Shown piece after piece: positions 42,213-50,783 of a stretch of 64,000 bases of DNA. The position numbers and the translations under genes are program-made. The notes under the pieces were generated by a model, which was not told where the DNA came from, ran no database searches, and saw nothing but the letters and a program-made list of their open reading frames with translations. The DNA is taken from assembly GCF_007859755.1 (NCBI RefSeq), contig NZ_SJPF01000002.1:205729-269728 (forward strand), written 5' to 3'. The stretch is from Blastopirellula retiformator. Lineage in GTDB: Bacteria; Planctomycetota; Planctomycetia; Pirellulales; Pirellulaceae. Positions within the stretch are counted from its first letter, which is position 1. Each line of letters starts with the position of its first letter.

Positions 42213-42732
42213 TTTTCGCCGCACAAGTCGCGGCGTGCCTCTTCTCATGGTCTAGCAGCCACCGTTTGCGCGGGAGACCGCCGCCGTAGCCAGTCAAGGA
42301 TCCGCCCGAGCCGATGACCCGGTGGCATGGCACGACGATCGCAATCGGATTGGCGCCATTGGCCAAACCGACCGCCCGCGAAGCGCTGGGCTTGCCGATC
42401 CGCCGAGCCAGCTCGCCATAGCTGCAGGTCTCGCCAGGAGCGATCCCGCGCAGCGCTTTCCAAATCAGGCGTTGAAACTCGGTGCCGCCGGTCCGCGTTG
42501 GAAGCTTTTCGACGGCCGACAGATCGCCAGCAAAATAGGCGTGCAGCGCCTCGGAAATCAGGTGCGGCGTTTCTCCCGCGGTCAACTCGTAGGTTCCGTA
42601 ATGCCGTGAGAGGAGTCTTCGCATGCGCGGCTCGTAATCGTGAAAGTCGAGCGATCGCAGCGTCCTGTCGGCGTCGGTGACGATGAACATCTCACCCAGA
42701 GGAGACGTTTGTCGGCTAAGTTGCAGTTGCAT
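42082..42732 (-). CDS. ogt: Methylated-DNA-[protein]-cysteine S-methyltransferase
   Basis: 216 residues. The active-site motif is VVPCHRV with acceptor Cys136, preceded by CSYGELARRIGKPSASRAVGLANGANP and followed by GSGGSLTGYGGGLPRKRWLLDHE. It repairs O6-alkylguanine by irreversible methyl transfer. A strong AGGAGGT lies 6 nt before the ATG. The family domain ends near residue 166; about 50 further residues run into the convergent 41262 gene for 131 bp and have no homology I recognise. The start overlaps the Ada/AlkA-type gene by 17 bp, so the two are one repair operon. Confidence 0.92.
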   Translation of the reverse strand: MQLQLSRQTSPLGEMFIVTDADRTLRSLDFHDYEPRMRRLLSRHYGTYELTAGETPHLISEALHAYFAGDLSAVEKLPTRTGGTEFQRLIWKALRGIAPGETCSYGELARRIGKPSASRAVGLANGANPIAIVVPCHRVIGSGGSLTGYGGGLPRKRWLLDHEKRHAATCAAKIRPSDSGAPHPPDSACLHPQSNDGACHSHTTSSRDGSGGLDHV

Positions 42733-44212
42733 TGGGGACCTCCTGTGGGTGACTCGATTCCAAAGATGACGATTCGCTGGTCCACAGGTGCATGACGGCG
42801 TAGGCTCGCCACGGTCGCCAGTTCTCGGCCCATGCCAGCAGTCGTTTGGCGGTAGGGCGAACGCCGTCGACCGCCATCACCCGTTGCAAACCGACGTCGG
42901 CGGCGAGAAACGCGTCGCTGTCACGCAGCACCCGCATTGCGATATAGTGGGCCGTCCAGGGGCCGATGCCGCGTAGCTCGCACAATGCTTCGATTGCGTT
43001 CGCTCGCTGCCCGATCGTTTCTAACAGCTGCGGTTCGGCCGACAAACGCGTGGCGAGATCAACGATGGCGGCCGCTCTGGCCCGCGGCATTCCGAGCGAC
43101 TCGATCGTTTGTTGGTCAAAACGTTCAGGCGGCGGAAAGCGATGCGTCAGACCGGCCGGACCTTCCCCCTCCAGCGGCACGCCCAGTTTCGAGACAAGTC
43201 GACTAGCCAGCGAGCGGGCGGCCTGGACGGTGATCTGTTGACCCAGGATCGCCCGCACGGCAATCTCAAAGCCGTCCCACGCGCCGGGAATACGTAGGCC
43301 CGGACGAGCCTCGATCAGCGGGGCAAGCCGCGGATCCTGCGACAACACGCCGCCGATCGCGCCAATGTCGGCGTTCAGATCAAACATGCGACGTATCCGG
43401 GCAATGATCTGCGGCAGACTCTTCAGCTGGGGAAAGCGGATCGTCACCTGTAGCGCCGCTTCATCCGGCGCGTCGGCGACGTGGAGCGTTCCGACAGCCC
43501 CGTCGAGCTCAATCGCGCGCGCGTAGCTGGCGCCCTCGACTTGCTCGACGCCTGTGATGGCGCGTTGCTCCAGAAATCGCAGGATGCTTGGCCAGTCGTA
43601 GGGCGGGCGATACGGAAGCGACAACGACAGCTGCGAACCGGGGCCCGCTGCCTGGCGATGTTGGCGCCGCAATTTCGCCGGCGGTCGATCGTATAGTTTC
43701 TGGAACGCTTCGTTGAAGCGGCGTAAGCTTTGAAATCCGGCCGCCAGGGCGACGTCGATCATCGACAGATTGGTCTGCTGAAGCAACTGGAGGGCGAGCA
43801 AGACCCGCCGCGTTTGGGCGACGGCGATTGGCGAGGCGCCCAACTCTTGTTGAAACAGGCGCCGCAGCTGACGCTCACCGATGCCGAGTCGCTCGGCCAG
43901 TGCGGCGACGTTTTCAACGTCGAGCGCCCCTTCCTCGATCCACCGCAGTCCTTGGGCGACGACCTGCGTGGCGCCCTCGTTCCAAAACTGGGGTGCCTTT
44001 TCCGGTCGACAGCGGAGACAGGGACGGTAGCCCGCTTCTTGCGCTGCGGCCGCTAAACTGGCGAACCAACAGTTCTCCCGCTTTGGCGGCACGGCTGGGC
44101 AAACCGGTCGACAATAGATCTGCGTCGTCCTCACACAGGTGAAGAAGCGGCCGTCGTGACGTTCGTCGCGGGCCAGCACAGCGCGGTAACAAGCTTCGGC
44201 GTTTAGTTCCAT
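42716..44212 (-). CDS. Ada-type methyl-sensing regulator fused to AlkA DNA glycosylase
   Basis: 498 residues from ATG 44212; an upstream in-frame extension to 44503 has no family similarity. Three parts: an Ada zinc/methyl-acceptor domain (Cys34, Cys38, Cys65, Cys68 in CRPVCPAVPPKRENC and CLRCRP); an AraC-type HTH (ALAERLGIGERQLRRLFQQELG, MIDVALAAGFQSLRRFNEAF); and an AlkA-type 3-methyladenine glycosylase (IRAILGQQITVQAARSL, helix-hairpin-helix LCELRGIGPWTAHYI, catalytic Asp in FLAADVGLQ). It probably senses methyl phosphotriesters, activates its operon and excises alkylated bases. The O6-methyltransferase is supplied by the overlapping gene, so Ada functions are split differently from E. coli. 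Confidence 0.92.
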   Translation of the reverse strand: MELNAEACYRAVLARDERHDGRFFTCVRTTQIYCRPVCPAVPPKRENCWFASLAAAAQEAGYRPCLRCRPEKAPQFWNEGATQVVAQGLRWIEEGALDVENVAALAERLGIGERQLRRLFQQELGASPIAVAQTRRVLLALQLLQQTNLSMIDVALAAGFQSLRRFNEAFQKLYDRPPAKLRRQHRQAAGPGSQLSLSLPYRPPYDWPSILRFLEQRAITGVEQVEGASYARAIELDGAVGTLHVADAPDEAALQVTIRFPQLKSLPQIIARIRRMFDLNADIGAIGGVLSQDPRLAPLIEARPGLRIPGAWDGFEIAVRAILGQQITVQAARSLASRLVSKLGVPLEGEGPAGLTHRFPPPERFDQQTIESLGMPRARAAAIVDLATRLSAEPQLLETIGQRANAIEALCELRGIGPWTAHYIAMRVLRDSDAFLAADVGLQRVMAVDGVRPTAKRLLAWAENWRPWRAYAVMHLWTSESSSLESSHPQEVPNATAT

Positions 44213-44382
44213 ACGTTTAATATAGAGAGGGGGCGAAATGGCGTCTCGCGGTTTTCGGACATGATGGTCGATTAATTCGTCGCTAGGGCGGATCCAGCGG
44301 CGGCCTGTCTTGCGCAACGCCCCAGTTTTTTGGCGTAGTCCGCGACCGATTTCAGGAAAAAACGGAGCCGACAAAAGAACTA

Positions 44383-44412
44383 TTGGCAATTTTCGATTCA
44401 ACGAGATATCAT
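44383..44412 (+). promoter_or_regulatory. Candidate promoter for the 44518 gene
   Basis: TTGGCA at 44383-44388 and TATCAT at 44407-44412 are 18 bp apart, about 105 bp before the ATG. Just downstream, CGGAGA and TCTCCG flank an AT-rich TTTATAAAA, a small inverted repeat near 44423-44447 that could be an operator. The divergent gap 44213-44517 shows no gene. Confidence 0.4.
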
Positions 44413-44517
44413 GGCAGCCAATCGGAGACTTTATAAAATCTCTCCGGCGACATTTCCCACCTGACAACGACGCCTCGCTCGCCCCCGCCTGAGGCACATC
44501 CATCTGGAGACGACCTG

Positions 44518-47500
44518 ATGCAGCCGCTTCGTAGTCTTACGTTGGCGATCACCGTCGCTGTTTCTCTTTGCTGCGGATCCACCGCGCTGGCCCAATTGCA
44601 AGTCGGCGCCGCGGCGATCGACGTCACGCCGCAGCAGTTTCCGGTGCTGATCAACGGCAGCTTCTACAGCCGCACCGGCGAACCGAAAAACATCTTCGCC
44701 CGCGCAATCGTGGTCAGCGACGGCAAGTCGCAACTCGCGATTGTGGTGACCGACAGCTGCATGTTGCCGAAAGACTTGATCGACAGCGCCAAGCAGCTTG
44801 CCGCAGAGCAGACCAAGATCCCGACCGATCATATTCTGATGTCGGCTACGCACACGCACAGCGCGCCCTCGTCGATGGGCGCCCTGGGAACTCCGGCCGA
44901 TGAGTCTTATACCCCGTACCTGCGAATCAAACTGGCCGAAGCGGTGCTGGCCGCGCAGCAGAACCTGGCGCCTGCGAAGGTCGGCTACGGCACGGCTGAC
45001 GCCAACGAGTTCACCGCGCTGCGGCGGTGGATTTTCGGCCCAGATCACATAGGGACCGATCCGTTTGGCAACAAGTCGATGCGGGCCCAAATGCACGCCG
45101 CCAAAAACAACATCAAGAACGTCACCGGCGAGTCGGGGCCCGAAGATCCGGAGCTGGCCCTTATCTCGTTCCAATCGCTCGACGGACGCCCGATCGCGAT
45201 GTTGGCGAATTTCTCGATGCATTACTTTGGCGGCGGTGGAGCGGCCGACTATTTTGGCGACTATTGCCGCGCTCTGGAGGCGAAGTACGACCAGAAGAGC
45301 GAAGACAAACCGCCGTTCGTTGCGGTCATGTCCCACGGCTGCAGCGGCGACATCTGGCGGGTCGACTATCGCGCCGGCGCCAATCAAACGTATGACGGCT
45401 TTGTCGAAGGGATGGTCGACCGTACCGAGCAGGCGCTCGACGCAATTCAATACGAGAGTGACGCGACAATCGACATGGCCGAAATGCGGATGGAGCTGAA
45501 GTATCGCGTACCGACCAACGAACGTCTCACGTGGGCGAAGAACGTCATCGCCGAGATGGGGGACCGCAAGCTGCCGAAGACCCCGGCCGAAGTCTATGCC
45601 TGCGAACAGCCGATTCTGCACGAGCGGCAATCGACTGAAATCGTGTTGCAGGCCCTTCGCATTGGCGACATCGCCATCACCACGACCCCCAACGAAACGT
45701 ATGCCCTGACCGGCTTGAAGCTGAAAGCCCGCAGTCCGCTCGAGAAAACGTTCGTCATCGAACTTGCCAACGGCGGCGACGGGTATATTCCCCCGCCGGA
45801 GCAACATGTGCTGGGTGGCTACAACACCTGGGCCGCGCGTTCGGCCGGTCTGGAAGTGACGGCCGAGCCGAAGATCGTCGCAGCCGACTTGAATCTGCTC
45901 GAAAAAGTGACCGGCAAGCCGCGCCGTGAAGCGACCGCGCCTGCCTGTGCGATGGCCGACGCAATCGCCAAGCTGAACCCGGTTCGCTACTATCGGCTGG
46001 ACGAAATGGAAGGCCCCACGGTCACCGACGCTTCCTCCAGCTATCGCGATGCGACGTACGAAGATGGCGTCGTCTTCTATCTGGCCGGCGCCGACGCCCC
46101 AGCCTTCTCGACCGCCGACACGATCAATCGGGCCGCTCACTTTGCCGGCGGGCGGATCGTGACGCGGACTCCAGAACTGAAAGGCGACTACACCGTCAGC
46201 CTTTGGTGCTGGAACGGGCTCGATCTCGACGCTCGCCCCATCGCCGGTTGGATGTTCTCGCGCGACTATGTCGATAGCGTCACGCCGGAAGGGATCCAGT
46301 TGGGGCTGGCAGGCAAGGGAGACAACGCCGGCCGCGTCGTGTTGCAACTGGGAGACAAGCCCGAGTCGCAGGTCTTCGGCAAGACGCCGCTGGAGCGTTG
46401 GATCTGGCACAACGTGACGCTCGTCAAAACGGGCGACCAGGCGAAAGTCTATGTCGACGGCGCCTTGGAGCTGGCCGCCGACGCCAAATCGGTCGGCTCG
46501 TTCGATCACACGTTCTTCGGCGGCCGCAGCGACAATCAATCGAACTGGGAAGGCCGTTTGGATGAAGTCTCGGTCTACGATCGAGCCCTTACCGACGCCG
46601 AGGTTGCAACGCTTGCGGCCGAAGGAACTGGCGAAGGCGGCAGCGTCGCTCAGACGCCGCAGCTGAGCGAAGAGGACAAGACCAAGGGAGGCCGCCATTG
46701 GGTCGACGAAAAGACGCCGGCGCCCAAGTCGCCTGCCGAAGAGTTGGCTTGCCTGCAGATCGAGCCAGGCTACAAGATCGAATTGGTCGCCGCCGAACCC
46801 CTGGTGATGGATCCGGTCGCCATCGCGTTTGACGCCCGCGGACGAATGTTCGTCGCGGAATATAGCGACTACCCGATCGGTCCGCCGAACGAAAGCGATG
46901 ACCCGCTGTCGCGGATTGTGTTGTTGGAAGATACCGATGGCGACGGGCAATTCGACAAACGTTCGGTCTTCGCCGACAAGCTTACCTTTTGCCATAGCCT
47001 GATGCCGTATGCCGGCGGCGTGTTGGCCTGCGCCCAAACGCAAGTCTTGCTGCTCAAAGACGCCAATGACGATGGCGTCGCCGACTCGCGCGAGGTCGTG
47101 TTCGACGGCTTCGTGCCGGCGCATGCTCAGATGCAGGTCGGCAATCCTCGCTGGGGACTCGATAACAAGATCTATCTGAACTACGGCGTCGGCAAGATCA
47201 CCAAGGGAGAGAGCGACGCCGAGCCGTTTGACATGCCGCGAACCGAATTCTGGTTCGATCCGATCACCCGCGAGTTCGGCCCAGCGGCCGGCACTGGGCA
47301 GTTCGGCAACACGATCACCCAATGGGGCGATCGCCTGTTCGTCACCAACCGCAATCCGATTCTCGCCGCGCCAATGACGATGGGGGAGCTGCGCCGCAAT
47401 CGCTTCGCGCCGATCTACACCGCCCAGTACGACGTCGCCCCTTCCGGCGGCGCCTCGAAGGTGTATCCGCTGGTCGCGATGAAAAGCAATTGGCTCTCGC

Positions 47501-49497
47501 ACGCGGGTACGCATACGTCGGCTTGCGGCACGACCGCCTATGTCGGCGGAGCGCTCGGCAAAGCGATGGAGAACAGCGTCTTCACCTGCGAGCCGATCGG
47601 TCACTTGGTTACCCGGGCAATCGTCACCCGCGATGGCGCCCGACTCACTTCGGTGCGGGCCCGAGAAGAGGCCGATTTTCTGGCGTCGACCGATACCTGG
47701 TTCCGCCCGGCCAGTCTGGCGAACGGTCCTGACGGCGCCCTCTACTTGGCGGACATGTATCGCTTGTGGGTCGAACATCCGAAGTTCCTGCCGCCCGAAA
47801 TCGCCGCGCAGCTTGATTGGCGGGCCGGCGAAGATCGCGGTCGCATCTGGCGAATCACTGCCGATAACAACACGCCGCTCCCCAAATACACAATGCCGAC
47901 CACGACCGACCAGTGGGTCGCGATGCTGGCCGACTTCAACGGTTGGCGACGCCGTCTGGCGCAGCAGACGCTGGTCGAAGGGCAAGTGACCTCGGCCGCT
48001 CCGGCGATCAAAAAGCTGTTCGAGCAAAGCGAATCTCCGTTGGCTCGGTTGCATGCGATTTGGACGTTGGCCGGAATTGGTCAATTGGAGGAGGGGACGA
48101 TCGCGGCGGCGCTGGGCGATAAGAACCCGCATGTTCGCGCCGTAGCCATTGAACTGGCGAGCCAAGTCTTTAGCGACAAGCCGGAATTGCTTACCGCGAC
48201 CATGGCGTTGGCTGACGACAGCGATCCGTTTGTCCGTTATCGGCTGGCGCTGGCGATGGGTACGACCGCCGATCCGCGGCGAGTCGACGTCTTGGCCAAG
48301 CTGGTCGCCAGCGATGGTGATGACGTCAACTTTGCGGATGCGATTATGACGGCGACGGAGACCTGCAGCGGCGCGGTCCTCGCGAAGCTCGCCGATACGG
48401 CGGCGGCTGACGCAATTAACAGGCGTCTGGCCAAGGTGGTCGGCGCTCGCAAAGATGAAGCCGAAACGGCGGCCCTGGTGCAATTGGCGCTGCAAAGCCC
48501 GGCGCCCCATCGGAAGTTGATCTTGCTGGCTGGTCTGGCGGAAGGTTTCAACAGCAATCCCAAGTTCGAGGCGCTCCTGAAGCAGGCGAGGCCCAACGCC
48601 GAAGCGTTGACCGAGCGGCTGGAAGAGGTCGCCCTGAATGAAGCGCAGCCGCTGGCCGATCGGCGCGAGGCGATCTTGCTGTTGGCCCGGTTTTCGTCGG
48701 TGGGTGACGATTTCTTCGCTGATCTGCTTCATCCGCGGTTACCTCCTGCCGTTCAATTAGCGGCGATCGATGCGCTTGGCGGCGGGCTCAATGAAAAGCG
48801 AGCCCAAGTGCTGCTGACCGCGTGGCCCGAAATGGAGCCGCAGTCGCACCAAGCGGTTCTAACTCACTTGCTGAAGAGCCAACTTGGCGTCGACAGCCTC
48901 TTCGCCGCCATCAAGTCAGGCGAAGTCTTGGCGTCAGCCGTCAGTCTCGATCAACAGCGGGCCCTGCACGAGCATCGTATTCCGGCGATTCGCACCGCCG
49001 CGGCCGAGGTCTTTGGCAAAGCGGCCTCGACCGATCGCGACGCGGTGCTGGCCGCCTACGAAGAAGCGCCTCGCACGATCGGCGGCGCCGTGGCTGGCCG
49101 CGAGGTCTTCCTGAAAAACTGCGCCAAGTGCCACGTCGCCACCGAAGAGGCAGGCCGCAGCGTCGGTCCCGACCTGGCCGATTCGCTCAACCGCCCGCGG
49201 GAAGCGATCCTGTACGACATTTTGAATCCCAGCGGCAAAGTTGAACCGAAATACGCCGCCAGTCAGATCCTGACCCTCGGCGGCCAATCGTACATCGGCA
49301 TCGTGGCCAGCCAATCGGGCGAATCGATCGTGCTGCAACTGGCCGACGGTAAATTGCAGGAAACGCCCCGCAGCGAAATCGATCTCTTCCAAACCAGCGA
49401 AAAGTCGCTGATGCCTGAGGGGCTGGAAAAGGAGATTAACGTCACCGACATGGCGAATCTGCTCGAGTTCCTGAAATCGCCGCTGCCGAAGAAGTAA
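44518..49497 (+). CDS. Secreted ceramidase-like / LamG / membrane-bound dehydrogenase / cytochrome c fusion
   Basis: 1659 residues with a signal peptide (1-25, ending ALA). Parts in order: a neutral/alkaline-ceramidase-like domain (~30-470; GAAAIDVTPQQFP, ATHTHSAPSS, SHGCSGDIW); a LamG-like sugar-binding fold (~485-690; YRLDEMEGPTVTDASS, YTVSLWCWNG, VYVDGALELA, WEGRLDEVSVYDRAL); a planctomycete membrane-bound-dehydrogenase beta-propeller (~745-1120; EPLVMDPVAIAFDARGRMFVAEY, LLEDTDGDGQFDKR); HEAT-like helices; and a class I cytochrome c with CAKCH (1535-1539). Substrate cleavage of a sphingolipid-like amide plus oxidation is one reading. The propeller/HEAT/CxxCH part is common in planctomycetes; the ceramidase front end is unusual. 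GGAG lies 8 nt before the ATG. Confidence 0.88.
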   Translation: MQPLRSLTLAITVAVSLCCGSTALAQLQVGAAAIDVTPQQFPVLINGSFYSRTGEPKNIFARAIVVSDGKSQLAIVVTDSCMLPKDLIDSAKQLAAEQTKIPTDHILMSATHTHSAPSSMGALGTPADESYTPYLRIKLAEAVLAAQQNLAPAKVGYGTADANEFTALRRWIFGPDHIGTDPFGNKSMRAQMHAAKNNIKNVTGESGPEDPELALISFQSLDGRPIAMLANFSMHYFGGGGAADYFGDYCRALEAKYDQKSEDKPPFVAVMSHGCSGDIWRVDYRAGANQTYDGFVEGMVDRTEQALDAIQYESDATIDMAEMRMELKYRVPTNERLTWAKNVIAEMGDRKLPKTPAEVYACEQPILHERQSTEIVLQALRIGDIAITTTPNETYALTGLKLKARSPLEKTFVIELANGGDGYIPPPEQHVLGGYNTWAARSAGLEVTAEPKIVAADLNLLEKVTGKPRREATAPACAMADAIAKLNPVRYYRLDEMEGPTVTDASSSYRDATYEDGVVFYLAGADAPAFSTADTINRAAHFAGGRIVTRTPELKGDYTVSLWCWNGLDLDARPIAGWMFSRDYVDSVTPEGIQLGLAGKGDNAGRVVLQLGDKPESQVFGKTPLERWIWHNVTLVKTGDQAKVYVDGALELAADAKSVGSFDHTFFGGRSDNQSNWEGRLDEVSVYDRALTDAEVATLAAEGTGEGGSVAQTPQLSEEDKTKGGRHWVDEKTPAPKSPAEELACLQIEPGYKIELVAAEPLVMDPVAIAFDARGRMFVAEYSDYPIGPPNESDDPLSRIVLLEDTDGDGQFDKRSVFADKLTFCHSLMPYAGGVLACAQTQVLLLKDANDDGVADSREVVFDGFVPAHAQMQVGNPRWGLDNKIYLNYGVGKITKGESDAEPFDMPRTEFWFDPITREFGPAAGTGQFGNTITQWGDRLFVTNRNPILAAPMTMGELRRNRFAPIYTAQYDVAPSGGASKVYPLVAMKSNWLSHAGTHTSACGTTAYVGGALGKAMENSVFTCEPIGHLVTRAIVTRDGARLTSVRAREEADFLASTDTWFRPASLANGPDGALYLADMYRLWVEHPKFLPPEIAAQLDWRAGEDRGRIWRITADNNTPLPKYTMPTTTDQWVAMLADFNGWRRRLAQQTLVEGQVTSAAPAIKKLFEQSESPLARLHAIWTLAGIGQLEEGTIAAALGDKNPHVRAVAIELASQVFSDKPELLTATMALADDSDPFVRYRLALAMGTTADPRRVDVLAKLVASDGDDVNFADAIMTATETCSGAVLAKLADTAAADAINRRLAKVVGARKDEAETAALVQLALQSPAPHRKLILLAGLAEGFNSNPKFEALLKQARPNAEALTERLEEVALNEAQPLADRREAILLLARFSSVGDDFFADLLHPRLPPAVQLAAIDALGGGLNEKRAQVLLTAWPEMEPQSHQAVLTHLLKSQLGVDSLFAAIKSGEVLASAVSLDQQRALHEHRIPAIRTAAAEVFGKAASTDRDAVLAAYEEAPRTIGGAVAGREVFLKNCAKCHVATEEAGRSVGPDLADSLNRPREAILYDILNPSGKVEPKYAASQILTLGGQSYIGIVASQSGESIVLQLADGKLQETPRSEIDLFQTSEKSLMPEGLEKEINVTDMANLLEFLKSPLPKK

Positions 49498-49512
49498 GGC
49501 TACCGGCGAACA

Positions 49513-49945
49513 AACTGGACCGCCTGCGCGCGTTTTTTTTGCTCTCCTCGCTTTCTGGCAGTCTGGGCAACTTTCGTGTCGGACTGGACCGGACCGTTTC
49601 GTCTTTTCGCGATGCGAGATAGTGGACTGGACCAGCGCATTTTTTTTCTCCGTAGGGTGCGTCTGGACGCACCGAGAACCTGCTCTACGTCACGCGCTGG
49701 CATCGCGTGGAAACGCAATGACGCCAAGAGTTTGCGTTGCCACGCGGGTCGCGAAACCGCCGCCATGGCAGGTTCGTGGTGCGTCCAGACGCACCCTACC
49801 GACTATTCGACGGGCCACGCGCCAATGGACCGCTGATTCTCTTTTTTTCGCGCGGAAGACCGGCTGGTACTCTCCGCGGAGGCATCTGAGGATCGTCATC
49901 ACTCCATAATCGACCCTTTTTCCGTGCGCTTTGTCAAGCATTTTA
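49513..49945 (+). repeat. Short array of GGACTGGACC/T-tract motif with shared end sequence
   Basis: Degenerate copies of GGACTGGACCG followed within about 25 nt by a run of T begin near 49514, 49581 and 49624. The stretch AATCGACC..TTTCCGTGCGCTTTGTCAA at 49908-49945 recurs at 62361-62398, after the larger array of the same motif. The region 49498-50128 contains no convincing gene; it also holds the palindromic element at 49652-49799. Confidence 0.6.
49652..49799. repeat. 148-bp MITE-like palindromic element
   Basis: Terminal inverted repeats of about 32 bp with two mismatches: the left end starts GTAGGGTGCGTCTGGACGCA and the right end is its complement, ending in GACGCACCCTAC. Inner pairing continues (GAGAACCTGC with GCAGGTTCG; GCGTGG with CCACGC). 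No open reading frame of note. Size and structure fit a non-autonomous mobilised element or a REP pair. Confidence 0.7.
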
Positions 49946-50063
49946 TGCCCCGAGGTGGGGGTGTGCCTCGGCGGGTGCTGCTGGCGACTGCCCGCCCAGG
50001 TAACGGTGGTACCCGGCCTGACCCGCTTCGATTTCAGCCTCTGGACCTTGCGGGTTTTACGTA

Positions 50064-50092
50064 TTGTCCATCCGAGACGACTGGTCTACTAT
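50064..50092 (+). promoter_or_regulatory. Promoter with TetR-type operator in the spacer
   Basis: TTGTCC (50064-50069) and TACTAT (50087-50092) are 17 bp apart. The spacer holds GAGACGACTGGTCTACT (50074-50090), an AGAC-N5-GTCT inverted repeat. The same 17-mer recurs at 50746-50762 ahead of the efflux genes. Binding in the spacer would block transcription of the TetR gene, implying autoregulation. Confidence 0.65.
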
Positions 50093-50128
50093 TCACTCAC
50101 CATCATGCCGGGACCAAGGGAGACGCCT

Positions 50129-50716
50129 ATGTCTTCAGAAACCAAACAAAAAATCATCAAGGCCGCCAGTGCGGCGATGGTCGCCAAAAGCTACAACGGC
50201 TGCGGCCTGAATGAGATCCTGAAAGAGGCGGGCGTGCCCAAGGGCTCCTTCTATCACTTTTTTAAGTCGAAAGAAGAGCTTGGGATCGCGGTGGTCGAAT
50301 GCTCGTCGGATAACGCCGTACAGATGCTTCGCGAGCGGTTGTCTGATCGTTCGATGACGCCGGTGGCGAGGTTGCGCGCCTATTTTGAATGGGCCCGCGA
50401 ACATCTCAAAGCGGCCGGATTTCGTCGCGAATGCTTGATTCCGAAACTGGCCTTGGAAGTTGGCGCCCTCAGTCCACCAATGCAAGCGGCGGTCCGCTGC
50501 GGCTGGGATCAATGGCGGTCGATCATTGCCCAGTGCGTCCGCGAAGGGCAAGAGGCGGGCGAAATCGATCCGAACCAGGACGCCGAGAAGCTGTCCGACT
50601 TCATGATTTCGGCTTTCGAGGGCGTTTTGATCCGCGCCCAGGTCAACAACGACGTGAAGCCGATTGACGAATTCCTACATTTTGTGTTCGAATTGTTAAT
50701 TGCCAAGCGAACCTGA
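50129..50716 (+). CDS. TetR-family repressor, NemR/AcuR-like, of the RND efflux pair
   Basis: 195 residues from ATG 50129, with AAGGGAG 6 nt upstream. The N-terminal HTH is typical (IIKAASAAMVAKSYNGCGLNEILKEAGVPKGSFYHFFKSKEEL). The ligand-domain segment RRECLIPKLALEVGALSPPM matches the NemR/AcuR-class block in which a conserved Cys (here Cys102) sits in CLxxxxALE; in E. coli NemR a cysteine is redox- and electrophile-sensitive, so a similar sensing mode is possible. An operator-like inverted repeat occurs both upstream of this gene and between it and the adaptor gene, pointing to control of both units. Confidence 0.88.
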   Translation: MSSETKQKIIKAASAAMVAKSYNGCGLNEILKEAGVPKGSFYHFFKSKEELGIAVVECSSDNAVQMLRERLSDRSMTPVARLRAYFEWAREHLKAAGFRRECLIPKLALEVGALSPPMQAAVRCGWDQWRSIIAQCVREGQEAGEIDPNQDAEKLSDFMISAFEGVLIRAQVNNDVKPIDEFLHFVFELLIAKRT

Positions 50717-50745
50717 TACCAAGCCTCTCGCTCTGCATCGAAGCG

Positions 50746-50762
50746 GAGACGACTGGTCTACT
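50746..50762 (+). promoter_or_regulatory. Second copy of the TetR-type operator
   Basis: GAGACGACTGGTCTACT is identical to 50074-50090. It lies 22 bp before the ATG of the adaptor gene and after the TetR stop. No strong separate promoter is seen around it. Confidence 0.65.
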
Positions 50763-50783
50763 GGACTCTCTGGAGATAACCGT

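Noticed and set aside
44213-44503. N-terminal extension of the Ada/AlkA protein to 44503
   Set aside because: The added ~97 residues have no family similarity, and the Ada domain begins normally at ATG 44212.
44431-48732. A 1433-codon open frame antisense to the ceramidase/dehydrogenase fusion
   Set aside because: It mirrors the codon structure of the sense gene in GC-rich DNA, is Arg/His/Gly-rich without domains, and the sense strand has strong family matches throughout.
49931-50128. Upstream extension of the TetR gene
   Set aside because: It would read through the promoter/operator region; ATG 50129 has a good ribosome binding site and begins the normal TetR HTH.
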